In this document: positions 55,825-64,000 of the stretch, piece by piece
How positions within the stretch are numbered: position 1 is the first letter of the stretch
Layout: each line of letters opens with the position of its first letter
Position numbers and translations under genes: made by a program
NCBI GenBank assembly: GCA_002695005.1
Contig: NZNT01000025.1
Coordinates: 1-64,000 of the forward strand
Length of the DNA: 64,000 nt
From: Maritimibacter sp.
GTDB lineage: Bacteria; Pseudomonadota; Alphaproteobacteria; Rhodobacterales; Rhodobacteraceae
Direction of reading: 5' to 3'
Notes under the pieces: model-generated
What the model saw: only the letters and a program-made list of their open reading frames with translations
The model's database searches: none
Told to the model about the DNA's origin: nothing

Positions 55825-56373
55825 ATGTATCGCGTATTTTTCAGCACCACCGGGGCCATGGCAGCCCTGTGTCTCGCCCTTGCCGGCTGCGCCCGGACCG
55901 GTCCGACGCAGGAGGTCACCCGCGCCGACTTCGGCGATGAGGAGATCATCACCGACTTCACCCTCGGCCCCCCCGGCGCGCGCCCCGGCGCGTGCTACGG
56001 CAAGGATGTGACCCCCGCGACGGTGGAGCAGGTCACGGAACACAAGCTGGTGGAGGAGGCCAGGATCGGCCCGACCGGCAACATCATCGCGCCCGCGAAA
56101 TACGAAACCGTCACCGAGGCCAAGATCGTGGACGGGCGCGAGCCGATCTATTTCGAAACCCCCTGCCCCCCGCGCTGGACGCCGGAGTTCATCGCCTCGA
56201 TCCAGCGCGCCCTCTCGGCACGCGGGCTTTACGGCGGCCCCGTCTCGGGCACGCTGGACGAAACCACGCGCAAGGCGATCCGCACCTTCCAGATCGGTGA
56301 GGGGCTCAATTCGGCGATCCTGTCGACGGAAAGCGCGCGGCTTCTGGGGCTGGTGGAAATCGACCTGTCCTGA
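55825..56373 (+). CDS. Peptidoglycan-binding lipoprotein
   Basis: 182 residues. A lipobox LALAGCA gives acylation at Cys22, which the lgt product at 3926 would act on. A middle region (about 50-110) has unknown beta-rich repeats (VEQVTEHKLVEEARI). A PG_binding_1-like domain ends the chain (about 118-175, EFIASIQRALSARGLYGGPVSGTLDETTRKAIRTFQ). It is expected to anchor between the outer membrane and the cell wall. The ATG at 55825 was chosen; Met12 is an alternative but would shorten the signal peptide. Confidence 0.83.
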   Translation: MYRVFFSTTGAMAALCLALAGCARTGPTQEVTRADFGDEEIITDFTLGPPGARPGACYGKDVTPATVEQVTEHKLVEEARIGPTGNIIAPAKYETVTEAKIVDGREPIYFETPCPPRWTPEFIASIQRALSARGLYGGPVSGTLDETTRKAIRTFQIGEGLNSAILSTESARLLGLVEIDLS

Positions 56374-56380
56374 GACGCGC

Positions 56381-56761
56381 TCAGGTCGTCAGCTCGGCGA
56401 TCCTGTTGAGAATCCCGACCACCGGCGAAATCACGCCGGAGAGATAGACCGTTGCAGCATCAGGCCGCATGATCCAGGCACCGGCCTGTTCGACGATCGA
56501 GCCCTGTTCGAGCTTGGCGTGCTGGTCGATATAGGAAATCGGGCCGAGATAGGCGAGCAGGGTCGCCTTGAACAGCGTGAACACGACGAGGACGAGGAAC
56601 AGGCCGCGCCACGGAAACCCGCGCCGGGACCGGACCTTCTTGACCGGGACGAGCAGGCCGTTGCGCTCCTCCAACTTGACGAATCCGCTGGACAGATTGC
56701 GGTGCCCGCGTTCGATGCGCTGCACCCGATGCTCGAAATTCTTGTGCTTCATGTCCGCCAT
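56381..56761 (-). CDS. Hypothetical single-span membrane protein
   Basis: 126 residues. A basic N-terminal half (HKNFEHRVQRIERGHRNLSSGFVKLEERNG...VKKVRSRRG) is followed by one helix (about 50-72, LFLVLVVFTLFKATLLAYLG) and a C-terminal outside part. No family was recognised. The start at 56761 was chosen because AAGG lies 9 bases upstream; Met at 56752 is an alternative. It is convergent with the lipoprotein gene, with 7 bp between their stops, and 89 bp from the divergent-side prmA stop. Confidence 0.65.
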   Translation of the reverse strand: MADMKHKNFEHRVQRIERGHRNLSSGFVKLEERNGLLVPVKKVRSRRGFPWRGLFLVLVVFTLFKATLLAYLGPISYIDQHAKLEQGSIVEQAGAWIMRPDAATVYLSGVISPVVGILNRIAELTT

Positions 56762-56850
56762 GACGGCTGACCTTTCGCCTGTTCGCGTGAAAACTATACT
56801 GACCACTATATGTTTAATTCCGGCGGCAATATGACACGAACTGTGCGAAA

Positions 56851-57726
56851 TTAAGCGGGCTTGCGCAGAAGGGTCAGCGTGGTCCAGTCGCCATGCTCGG
56901 CACGCCGGTCCAGGGTGAAGCCTGCTTTCTGGTAGGCCGCGATGACCTCATCGGCCTGCGGATTGAGGATGCCGGACAGAATCGCCCGCCCCTCGGGCGC
57001 GACCGCCACACCCATGTCCGGGGCCAGCCCGATCAGCGGACCCTTGAGGATATTGGCGAAGACAAGGTCGAAGGGCTGCGCGGCCTTGAGGTCGGGATGG
57101 TCGAAGCCTGCGGCCTCCACCACATGCACCCGGTCCTCGACCCCGTTCGCGCGCACATTGGCCTGGGCCACCTCCACCGCGACCGCGTCTATGTCCGAGG
57201 CGATCACCGGGTTGGGCCAGATCTTGGCCGCGGCCATCGCGAGCACGGCCGTGCCGCAGCCGATGTCGGCGACGTTGCGCGCGACGATTCCCTTGTCGGC
57301 AATGATGTCCAGAGCCTCGAGGCAGCCCAGCGTCGTGCCGTGGTGACCGGTGCCGAAGGCCATCGATGCCTCGATCCTGAGCCCCACGCGCCCCTGCGGC
57401 AGCCGCTCGGCATCATGTGCACCATAAACGAAGAAGCGGCCGGCCTCGACCGGCTGCAATTCGCGCCGGACATGAGCGACCCAGTCGACTTCCGGCAGTT
57501 CGGAGACAGCGAAATCCTTGGCGCCATGCATCGCGGACAACAGCGCGAGCCCGGCATGGTCCGGTTCTTCCGTGAAGTAGCCGCCGACCTCCCACAGCCC
57601 GCTGTCGTCCTCCATCTCGAACACACCGATTCCTGTGGGTTCGGGGATGAGCGTCTCCATCGCCTCGCCCAGAGCGTCGGCCTTGGACTTGCCTAGGAGC
57701 GTGGTGAGCGCGGTCCATGTGGGCAT
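56851..57726 (-). CDS. prmA: Ribosomal protein L11 methyltransferase
   Basis: 291 residues. It trimethylates L11 at several residues. An N-terminal substrate-binding domain precedes the class I SAM fold with DIGCGTAVLAMAAAKIW (about 151-167) and NILKGPLIGLAPDM (about 227-240). The family signature AFGTGHHGTTLGCLEAL (about 123-139) is present. No ribosomal gene is nearby. The start (MPTWTALTTLLG) has GGAGACC upstream. It is the most distal gene of a minus-strand run after the lipase gene, 62 bp apart. Confidence 0.95.
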   Translation of the reverse strand: MPTWTALTTLLGKSKADALGEAMETLIPEPTGIGVFEMEDDSGLWEVGGYFTEEPDHAGLALLSAMHGAKDFAVSELPEVDWVAHVRRELQPVEAGRFFVYGAHDAERLPQGRVGLRIEASMAFGTGHHGTTLGCLEALDIIADKGIVARNVADIGCGTAVLAMAAAKIWPNPVIASDIDAVAVEVAQANVRANGVEDRVHVVEAAGFDHPDLKAAQPFDLVFANILKGPLIGLAPDMGVAVAPEGRAILSGILNPQADEVIAAYQKAGFTLDRRAEHGDWTTLTLLRKPA

Positions 57727-57788
57727 CGGGGTCTCCTTCGGGTTCGCCCCGCCCTAGCGACCGCCATCAGGGGGGTCAAGCTGGCGCG

Positions 57789-58529
57789 TTACTCTGTCGT
57801 CTCCTCGACGATCTCGCTCACTGCGCCGGTAAAGGTCATCGCATGGTCGAACGCGCCTGTTTCGAGAAACAAAAGGACCTGCGCGATGACGGTCGGATTG
57901 GACATGAGGAAAGTATGGGTAACCGGCAGGACGATGTGGTCGCTCATCCCCTCGATCCGGGTCGCCTCTACCGCTACCTTGCCGTCGTCCGCCCCTTCGA
58001 GCATCGCCGACAGGATCGGGTTCAGCGAACGGTTGCCCGCGATCACCCCCAGTTCGAATTCCGGCAGGCCAAGCAGGTTCGGCGTGGCATCAGGCCCGGT
58101 GCCGAGTTGCAAACCCGCAGGCCCCATCATCCATTCGTAGGGCGCGAACCCGGCGAGGTCGTCGACCACGGATGAGCCCTTGTTGGGCGGGGCAAGCATG
58201 ACGACGCGGCCCATATTGTCGGGCCGGTGATCCTCCAGCCACGCCCGCACAAGGATGCCGCCAAGGCTGTGGGTGACGAAATGGACCCGCTGGGCGCCGC
58301 AGGCCTCCACGGCCGGGGGCACGGCGGCCTCCACCAGCTCGGCAATGGGTGCTTCGGTCGAGGGGTAGTCGCGGTTCACCACGTCGTAGCCCGCCTCTTC
58401 CAGCGCTTCCTCCATGACGAGGAGCGAGGCCGAGGTCCGGGCGAGGCCGTGCAGGAGCACGACGCAGTCCGCCCGCGCCGGCAGAGCCAGCGCGGACAGG
58501 ACCAGTGTAAGGGTAAGCAGCCGCCTCAC
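57789..58529 (-). CDS. Secreted alpha/beta-hydrolase (lipase-like)
   Basis: 246 residues. A signal peptide (1-20, ending ARA/D) is followed by [15 protein letters not shown] (oxyanion HG) and [17 protein letters not shown] with the nucleophile Ser in THSLGG (about 88). The segment [11 protein letters not shown] likely contributes the catalytic His (near 212). It resembles periplasmic triacylglycerol lipase or esterase proteins. The start at 58529 is 3 bp from the stop of the polymer-forming membrane protein gene, so the two are probably one operon. Confidence 0.84.
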   Translation of the reverse strand: MRRLLTLTLVLSALALPARADCVVLLHGLARTSASLLVMEEALEEAGYDVVNRDYPSTEAPIAELVEAAVPPAVEACGAQRVHFVTHSLGGILVRAWLEDHRPDNMGRVVMLAPPNKGSSVVDDLAGFAPYEWMMGPAGLQLGTGPDATPNLLGLPEFELGVIAGNRSLNPILSAMLEGADDGKVAVEATRIEGMSDHIVLPVTHTFLMSNPTVIAQVLLFLETGAFDHAMTFTGAVSEIVEETTE

Positions 58530-58531
58530 GC

Positions 58532-59662
58532 TTACGCAGGCTCCTCAAAAAAGACCGGCGAGAAGACGCGGATCACCAGGCCGCCGATACCGATCAGCAG
58601 CACCGCGAACACCGCGAGCCACCCGATGAACGGGATCAGCATGACAAGCGCCAGAAGTGCCGCCCCCACGAAGGCCGCGATGGCCCGGTCCAGGGTCGAA
58701 TCCGGCAGCCCCTGCCCGGCCAGGTTCACGGCCCAGACGCCCAGCAGGTAAGCCCCGGTGACGTAGCCCGCAAAGCCCAGTGCGACGGCAAATGCAATCG
58801 AGAGCGGAGCAAGGAAGATACCGATGCCCGTCATGGCCAGCACGACGGTCGAGCCTGCGGCCACGGCGAGGCCCAACGCCCCCATCCACAGGCTTCTCAG
58901 CGGTGAGGCGAGCGCACGCTCGCGCAGGGTGGCGGTAAAGCCCGGTGCGAGGGCGGCGACGAGCGTGGCAACCAGCGTTGTCAGGATGACACCACCGAAT
59001 AGCCCGGTCAGCTTGGCCCAGAATCCGGGCGTGGCCTGTTCCGTCGCAGCCTCGATATCCTCTTCCCAACCTTCGACACTGCGGAATTCCACCCGGTCGG
59101 CGGGCGCCACCCGTTCGGGCACGTTCACGTCCTCTTCGTCTTCGGCATAGAAGATGACGGTGCCTGCGACGCTGGCGGCTTCGCCCCAGTCGACATTGGC
59201 CCCGGCAATCGACAGATCGCCCGCAATCTCGCCATTAACCTCGATGGACTCGCCGCCCAGGATGGCGCTGCCCGCGACCGTGCCGCCGAGCATCACGTCT
59301 CCGCCCATGGCGCGGATGTTGCCCTCGATGGTGTCCGAGAGGGTCACGGAGTTGCCCATCGCCGTAACGCCGCCCGCCACCGGGGCGTTCACCTCAACGT
59401 CCATACCGGCCGCGTAAAGGTTTCCGCCGATAGCCTCGTCAACCGAGACCAGCCGTCCGGCAAGGTGGGCGCTGCCCGTGACCTCGCCTTCGACCTCGAC
59501 CCGGTTGCCGGCGGCGAAAAGATCGCCCTCGACGGCTTCGCCGACCGAAGCCGTGCGGCCGGCCGCATAGACGTCCCCGCCGAAGGTCATTCGGCTCGTG
59601 TCCTGCGCGGCGAGCGGTGTCGCCGCCACCATGAGAATGATGAGTAGGAATTGGCGCAACAT
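58532..59662 (-). CDS. Polymer-forming (bactofilin-like) repeat membrane protein
   Basis: 376 residues. A signal peptide (1-19, ending LAAQ) is followed by about eight tandem beta-strand units (about 26-170) with a G-(D/N)-x-x-A-G-x-x-V-x-V/E pattern, for example [18 protein letters not shown] and [18 protein letters not shown]. This is the right-handed beta-helix style of bactofilins. Residues about 215-375 form five or six membrane helices. The beta part should face the periplasm, opposite to cytoplasmic bactofilins. Function unknown; ancestral links to bactofilin are inference. It lies upstream of the lipase gene with 2 bp between. Confidence 0.8.
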   Translation of the reverse strand: MLRQFLLIILMVAATPLAAQDTSRMTFGGDVYAAGRTASVGEAVEGDLFAAGNRVEVEGEVTGSAHLAGRLVSVDEAIGGNLYAAGMDVEVNAPVAGGVTAMGNSVTLSDTIEGNIRAMGGDVMLGGTVAGSAILGGESIEVNGEIAGDLSIAGANVDWGEAASVAGTVIFYAEDEEDVNVPERVAPADRVEFRSVEGWEEDIEAATEQATPGFWAKLTGLFGGVILTTLVATLVAALAPGFTATLRERALASPLRSLWMGALGLAVAAGSTVVLAMTGIGIFLAPLSIAFAVALGFAGYVTGAYLLGVWAVNLAGQGLPDSTLDRAIAAFVGAALLALVMLIPFIGWLAVFAVLLIGIGGLVIRVFSPVFFEEPA

Positions 59663-59752
59663 GATCTGTCCCCGTTCTTAATGTTACTCCCCTTCACATA
59701 GGTGCGATGGGTCCTGGTTTTAAGACGCGATGCGACGGATCTGCGAAATACG

Positions 59753-59795
59753 TTGACGAATTAAGTTTGGACCCTAATGATTAGGTTCCTAATCA
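59753..59795 (+). promoter_or_regulatory. Promoter with palindromic operator of the MarR-type gene
   Basis: TGATTAGG-TT-CCTAATCA (59778-59795) is a perfect 18-bp palindrome. It overlaps the -10-like TAATGA (59775-59780); TTGACG at 59753-59758 is 16 bases upstream as -35. This placement suits autorepression by the MarR protein. Confidence 0.6.
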
Positions 59796-59809
59796 CCTTG
59801 ATGGCAAAA

Positions 59810-60346
59810 ATGACTGATACGGATCTTCGCCTGAACGACACGCCAGCGCCGAGCCTTGTCGAGCGCCACCCAGACCTTTTCGCCGGCATCGACCCGCACG
59901 CGTTGCGCGCCGCGCAGGACCTTCTGCGCGTCTCCAAGCGTCTGCTAGGTGGGTTCGCGGACAGGTTTCGAGAACACGGACTTTCGCCGGGGCGCTATTC
60001 GGTCCTGATGACGTTGCATGCCGCAGGCGGACCGCTCGCCCCATCGGTCATTGCCGAACGGATCGGTGTCACGCGCGCCTCCACCACCGGGCTCGTCACC
60101 GGCCTCGCCCGCGATGGTTTGGTCGAATACGGCAGCGCTGGCGAGACCGACCGACGGCGCAAGACCGTTGGGCTGACCGAGGCGGGCACCGCCCTCCTCC
60201 TGTCGATCCTGCCCGACATTTTCGCTCGCATGACCGCACTGGTCGAACCGCTCACGGAAGCTGAATGCAAAACGCTTCAATCAATTCTCGCCCGAATCGA
60301 GGCCGACCTCGGCCAAGACGCCACTTCGGAGACACGACATGACTGA
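59810..60346 (+). CDS. MarR family transcriptional regulator
   Basis: 178 residues. A helical dimer segment (about 20-55) precedes the winged HTH (about 60-120): GRYSVLMTLHAAGGPLAPSVIAERIGVTRASTTGLVTGLARDGLVEYG and the wing ETDRRRKTVGLTEAG. The ATG at 59810 is one of three in-frame choices (59777, 59801, 59810). The first is inside the palindromic operator and is unlikely; 59801 is possible, and none has a strong ribosome site. The next gene overlaps the last 8 bases. The MarR pair with a membrane protein suggests control of an efflux-like or sensing membrane protein. Confidence 0.86.
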   Translation: MTDTDLRLNDTPAPSLVERHPDLFAGIDPHALRAAQDLLRVSKRLLGGFADRFREHGLSPGRYSVLMTLHAAGGPLAPSVIAERIGVTRASTTGLVTGLARDGLVEYGSAGETDRRRKTVGLTEAGTALLLSILPDIFARMTALVEPLTEAECKTLQSILARIEADLGQDATSETRHD

Positions 60347-60998
60347 CACGATCACCCGATCCGTCTTGCGGCCCTGGTTCCTGATTGGAATTCTGCTCCT
60401 GACCTATTGCTATCTCGGGAACTTCTTTGTTCTTCCCAGCTATCTGAGGTTCCTCGAACATGGAAGCACCGGCAACAACGGCACGGGGCCCGACTACGCA
60501 CTGATCTGGGGCGCGGCGAAGACGATCCTCTGGATGCTGTCCTTCCACCTCGGTGCGGCCTGTTTGACCTTTGGCGCCCTGAGCGGGCAGGGCGCATCTC
60601 GCCGGTTCCGCGTCGGTCTCGGGATCGGCACGGTGGTCTGGCTTGGCCTTTGGTGCATCCCCGCCCTGCCCGGGCCCTATACGGCCTATTTCGCCGGTAT
60701 GGGCCTGATCATCCTGCTTGTGATCGTGGCACTCTTTCTCACCACCGGCGGCGGGCGTGCCGATGACTCCAGTGCGCGCAACTGGCGGGTGGCCAGCTAT
60801 ATGTTCTTCGCTTTTGCGACGTGGGACATCTGCGGGCTTGGCAGCGTCGGCGGCATCCTGGACCCCGAAGGCGCCGCACGGTCGGCGAGCCAGTCACTCG
60901 TGGTCACACAAACCACGAAACTCATTGCCGAGCTTCTCATCGGCTGGGCGCTGGCCCTGACCGCGGCGGTATCAGCACGACGCCCCCAGTCCACATGA
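60339..60998 (+). CDS. Hypothetical membrane protein, about six helices
   Basis: 219 residues. Helices are near 10-30, 56-76, 93-112, 113-135, 148-166 and 185-210. A basic loop (GASRRFRVGLG) and a charged loop (GGGRADDSSARNWR) lie between. No family could be named; it shows no transporter signature by eye. It overlaps the MarR gene by 8 bases, so it is the likely partner or target of that regulator. Confidence 0.75.
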   Translation: MTDTITRSVLRPWFLIGILLLTYCYLGNFFVLPSYLRFLEHGSTGNNGTGPDYALIWGAAKTILWMLSFHLGAACLTFGALSGQGASRRFRVGLGIGTVVWLGLWCIPALPGPYTAYFAGMGLIILLVIVALFLTTGGGRADDSSARNWRVASYMFFAFATWDICGLGSVGGILDPEGAARSASQSLVVTQTTKLIAELLIGWALALTAAVSARRPQST

Positions 60999-61002
60999 GG
61001 TC

Positions 61003-61034
61003 AAAAAGAAAGGGCGCCCCGAGGGACGCCCTTT
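61003..61034 (-). terminator. Intrinsic terminator after groEL
   Basis: AAAGGGCGTCCC pairs with GGGGCGCCCTTT across a short loop on the minus strand, followed by CTTTTT. It lies 23 bases after the groEL stop and may also serve the convergent membrane-protein gene. Confidence 0.88.
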
Positions 61035-61056
61035 CGAACTGATCCGATGGATCGGC

Positions 61057-62697
<1,641 letters not shown>

Positions 62698-62732
62698 TCA
62701 GCTCCTGAATATCTGGTTAGAGGGTCCGGCGA

Positions 62733-63020
62733 TCAGGCAATGATGCCCATGATGTCGGATTCTTTCATGATCAGCATCTCTTTGCCGTCGAGCGTGATCT
62801 CGGTGCCGGACCATTTGCCGAACAGGATCTTGTCGCCTTCCTTGACGTCCATCGTGATGCGGTCGCCGTCGTCGTCCTTCGCGCCGGCGCCAACAGAGAC
62901 AACCACGCCTTCGGCGGGCTTTTCTTTCGCGCTGTCAGGGATGATCAGGCCGCCGGTGGTCTTTTCTTCGCTTTCGACGCGCTCGACGAGCACACGGTCG
63001 TGCAGGGGAGTAAATGCCAT
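62733..63020 (-). CDS. groES: Co-chaperonin GroES (10 kDa)
   Basis: 95 residues. The mobile-loop region [20 protein letters not shown] (about 16-35) binds GroEL; the [28 protein letters not shown] end is typical. It begins [15 protein letters not shown] with GGAG-like AGGAGCC upstream. It is first in the groESL operon. The CIRCE operator at 63052-63078 precedes it. Confidence 0.98.
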   Translation of the reverse strand: MAFTPLHDRVLVERVESEEKTTGGLIIPDSAKEKPAEGVVVSVGAGAKDDDGDRITMDVKEGDKILFGKWSGTEITLDGKEMLIMKESDIMGIIA

Positions 63021-63051
63021 TTCAGAGGCTCCTCAACTCTCATTGTTCCCG

Positions 63052-63078
63052 TTAGCACTCACGATACGCGAGTGCTAA
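63052..63078 (-). promoter_or_regulatory. CIRCE operator (HrcA-binding)
   Basis: TTAGCACTC (63052-63060), 9 bases, GAGTGCTAA (63070-63078) is a perfect match to the CIRCE inverted repeat. HrcA binds it to repress groESL at normal temperature. It sits between the promoter and the groES start. Confidence 0.97.
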
Positions 63079-63085
63079 CGGCGGA

Positions 63086-63114
63086 TAGGTAGGCAGCGGA
63101 GCACATCGAGTCAA
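63086..63114 (-). promoter_or_regulatory. groESL promoter
   Basis: TTGACT (63109-63114) and TACCTA (63086-63091) with a 17-base spacer. The transcript would start at about 63079, at the edge of the CIRCE element, so the operator is in the leader. Confidence 0.85.
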
Positions 63115-63218
63115 CAGCGCGTGAAGCAAAAATTTTGCGTTTCGCGTAAAGACGTTGACAGGTGAGACGCCTCGTATGGAAACTGGGTCGTACATTCAAC
63201 CGGAACCCGGGACATTCC

Positions 63219-63671
63219 ATGACTTTTAAGCATTTCGCCGCCGCCCTGGCCCTGATCACCACCCCCGCCATCGCCCAGAACGAAGAGGTCCACCCCTACA
63301 CCAAGTCCAACATCGCGCCGGTCATGTTCGAGTATCTGGACGAGGCCGAAGACGGCTGCTGGACGTCGGCCGATCAGGCCGCTGATATCGCCAAGCGGGC
63401 GCTAGACGGGGTCGGCATCGCGCATACCGACGACCCGGAGGAGGCTGCGACGACGCTTTTCCTTTACGTCGACGCCTCCCGCGACGGGGGCTGTTACGGC
63501 AACATGCTCCTCGACCTGCGCGGGCCCGCGACATGGGCGGGCGAGGAGGTCCGGGTGATCCTGCGCGACAGCGGCGCCAACTTCGAAGGCTATGACAACC
63601 TGAACGCTGTGATCCCGGCGATCATGGACCATTTCGTCGGCACGGAACTGGGCGGCTTTCCCGCCGAATGA
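63219..63671 (+). CDS. Secreted protein, tandem paralogue 1, function unknown
   Basis: 150 residues. A signal peptide (about 1-18, ending AIA/Q) is followed by SNIAPVMFEYLDEAEDGCWTSADQAADIAKRALDGVG, a region shared with the next gene (TNISP...DDCWTDPGAAADIARAEL). Two Cys (GCW, GGCYG) may pair. The C-terminal half has a regular alpha/beta pattern (VRVILRDSGANFEGYDNLNAVIPAIMDHF). No family was recognised. The start ATG at 63219 gives the clean signal peptide; the ribosome site is weak. The gene is divergent from groES. Confidence 0.72.
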   Translation: MTFKHFAAALALITTPAIAQNEEVHPYTKSNIAPVMFEYLDEAEDGCWTSADQAADIAKRALDGVGIAHTDDPEEAATTLFLYVDASRDGGCYGNMLLDLRGPATWAGEEVRVILRDSGANFEGYDNLNAVIPAIMDHFVGTELGGFPAE

Positions 63672-63733
63672 CGCCCGTTTGACATCGCGCGGCACGGCCC
63701 TCACGCTGCACCTGCACTGCGAAAGGACGCCCG

Positions 63734-64000
63734 ATGCCCGCACGCCTCGCCACGGCTCTGACCCTCGCCTTCGCCGCCCCGGCACTGGCGCAGGAACAGA
63801 CCCCGCTGACCGAAACCAACATCTCTCCCATGACTGTCATCGTCACGGACATGACCGAGGACGACTGCTGGACCGACCCCGGGGCCGCAGCCGATATCGC
63901 ACGCGCGGAACTGGGCAAGACCACCATCGAACTTGTCGAGACCGAGGCCGAAGCTGAGACGGCCTTTGTCATCGCGGTGCAGGCGCGGCGTGCCGAAGCG
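63734..64000 (+). CDS. Secreted protein, tandem paralogue 2 (cut by window end)
   Basis: 89 residues are visible with no stop before base 64000. A signal peptide (1-20, ending ALA/Q) and a mature region (NISPMTVIVTDMTEDDCWTDPGAAADIARAEL) parallel the preceding protein. The ATG at 63734 follows AAAGGA. Its right end is outside the window. Confidence 0.75.
   Translation, partial: MPARLATALTLAFAAPALAQEQTPLTETNISPMTVIVTDMTEDDCWTDPGAAADIARAELGKTTIELVETEAEAETAFVIAVQARRAEA

Overview
The window reads as chromosomal DNA of a Rhodobacterales (Roseobacter-type) alphaproteobacterium. The evidence is GC-rich, tightly packed genes with many ATGA or GTGA overlaps, a set of families typical of that order (FolE2, PgeF, Hint_2 proteins, FMN-binding glutamate-synthase-like protein, FdVI-type ferredoxin, SleB hydrolase), a SAM-II riboswitch before metZ, and a GTTC-N7-GTTC LexA-type box. 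No phage, insertion sequence, CRISPR array or plasmid module is visible. No stretch over 300 bases lacks a gene or gene remnant. The right edge cuts through a gene.

Layout. 1-7165: tRNA-Gln, an MscS-type channel, a 38-residue microprotein, an lgt-midA-pgeF operon, ubiK plus a CAP-domain protein, an SseB-like protein and a uracil-DNA glycosylase. 7360-16836: the first Hint protein, nhaA, a KpsT/KpsE-type polysaccharide export pair, two overlapping Lrp/AsnC regulators, the second Hint protein, ilvC and an EamA transporter. 16833-28315 is all minus strand: folB-folP-glmM, and a glyQ-(small membrane protein)-(DUF1206)-glyS-PPDK-like-sleB array. 28461-38882: a secreted protein with an inactivated trypsin-like domain, a PLP lyase with trkH, a third and degenerate Hint protein, an FMN/Fe-S oxidoreductase, an MDR oxidoreductase, folE2, and metZ under a SAM-II riboswitch. 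38980-48967: hydrolase, GST, a sulfotransferase-like protein, a glycosyltransferase, yciB, a DMT transporter, ftsY, a lysoplasmalogenase and an AlkB-like hydroxylase. 49108-64000: xseA, a PfpI-like protein beside a frameshifted gene, purD, a ferredoxin, an SOS-boxed DnaE2 tail, prmA, a lipase, a polymer-forming membrane protein, a MarR pair, groESL with CIRCE, and two tandem secreted paralogues.

Themes. Folate synthesis appears twice (folB-folP and folE2). Sulfur and methionine metabolism appears as metZ, a second Cys/Met PLP enzyme and the SAM sensor. Envelope biology recurs: lgt, glmM, SleB, peptidoglycan-binding proteins, PgeF and polysaccharide export. The most unusual items are: (1) the metZ leader, where the SAM-II pseudoknot strand carries a ribosome-binding-like sequence for a short leader ORF that runs through an intrinsic terminator; (2) a 130-residue protein equal to the C-terminal OB-fold of error-prone polymerase DnaE2 that has its own LexA-type box and apparently leaderless promoter; (3) three Hint_2 proteins in 26 kb, one without the catalytic Cys and His; (4) a protease-like protein whose catalytic His and Ser are Glu and Ala; (5) a -1 frameshift in a gene beside purD. 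All functions are inferred from reading the sequence; no database search was run.
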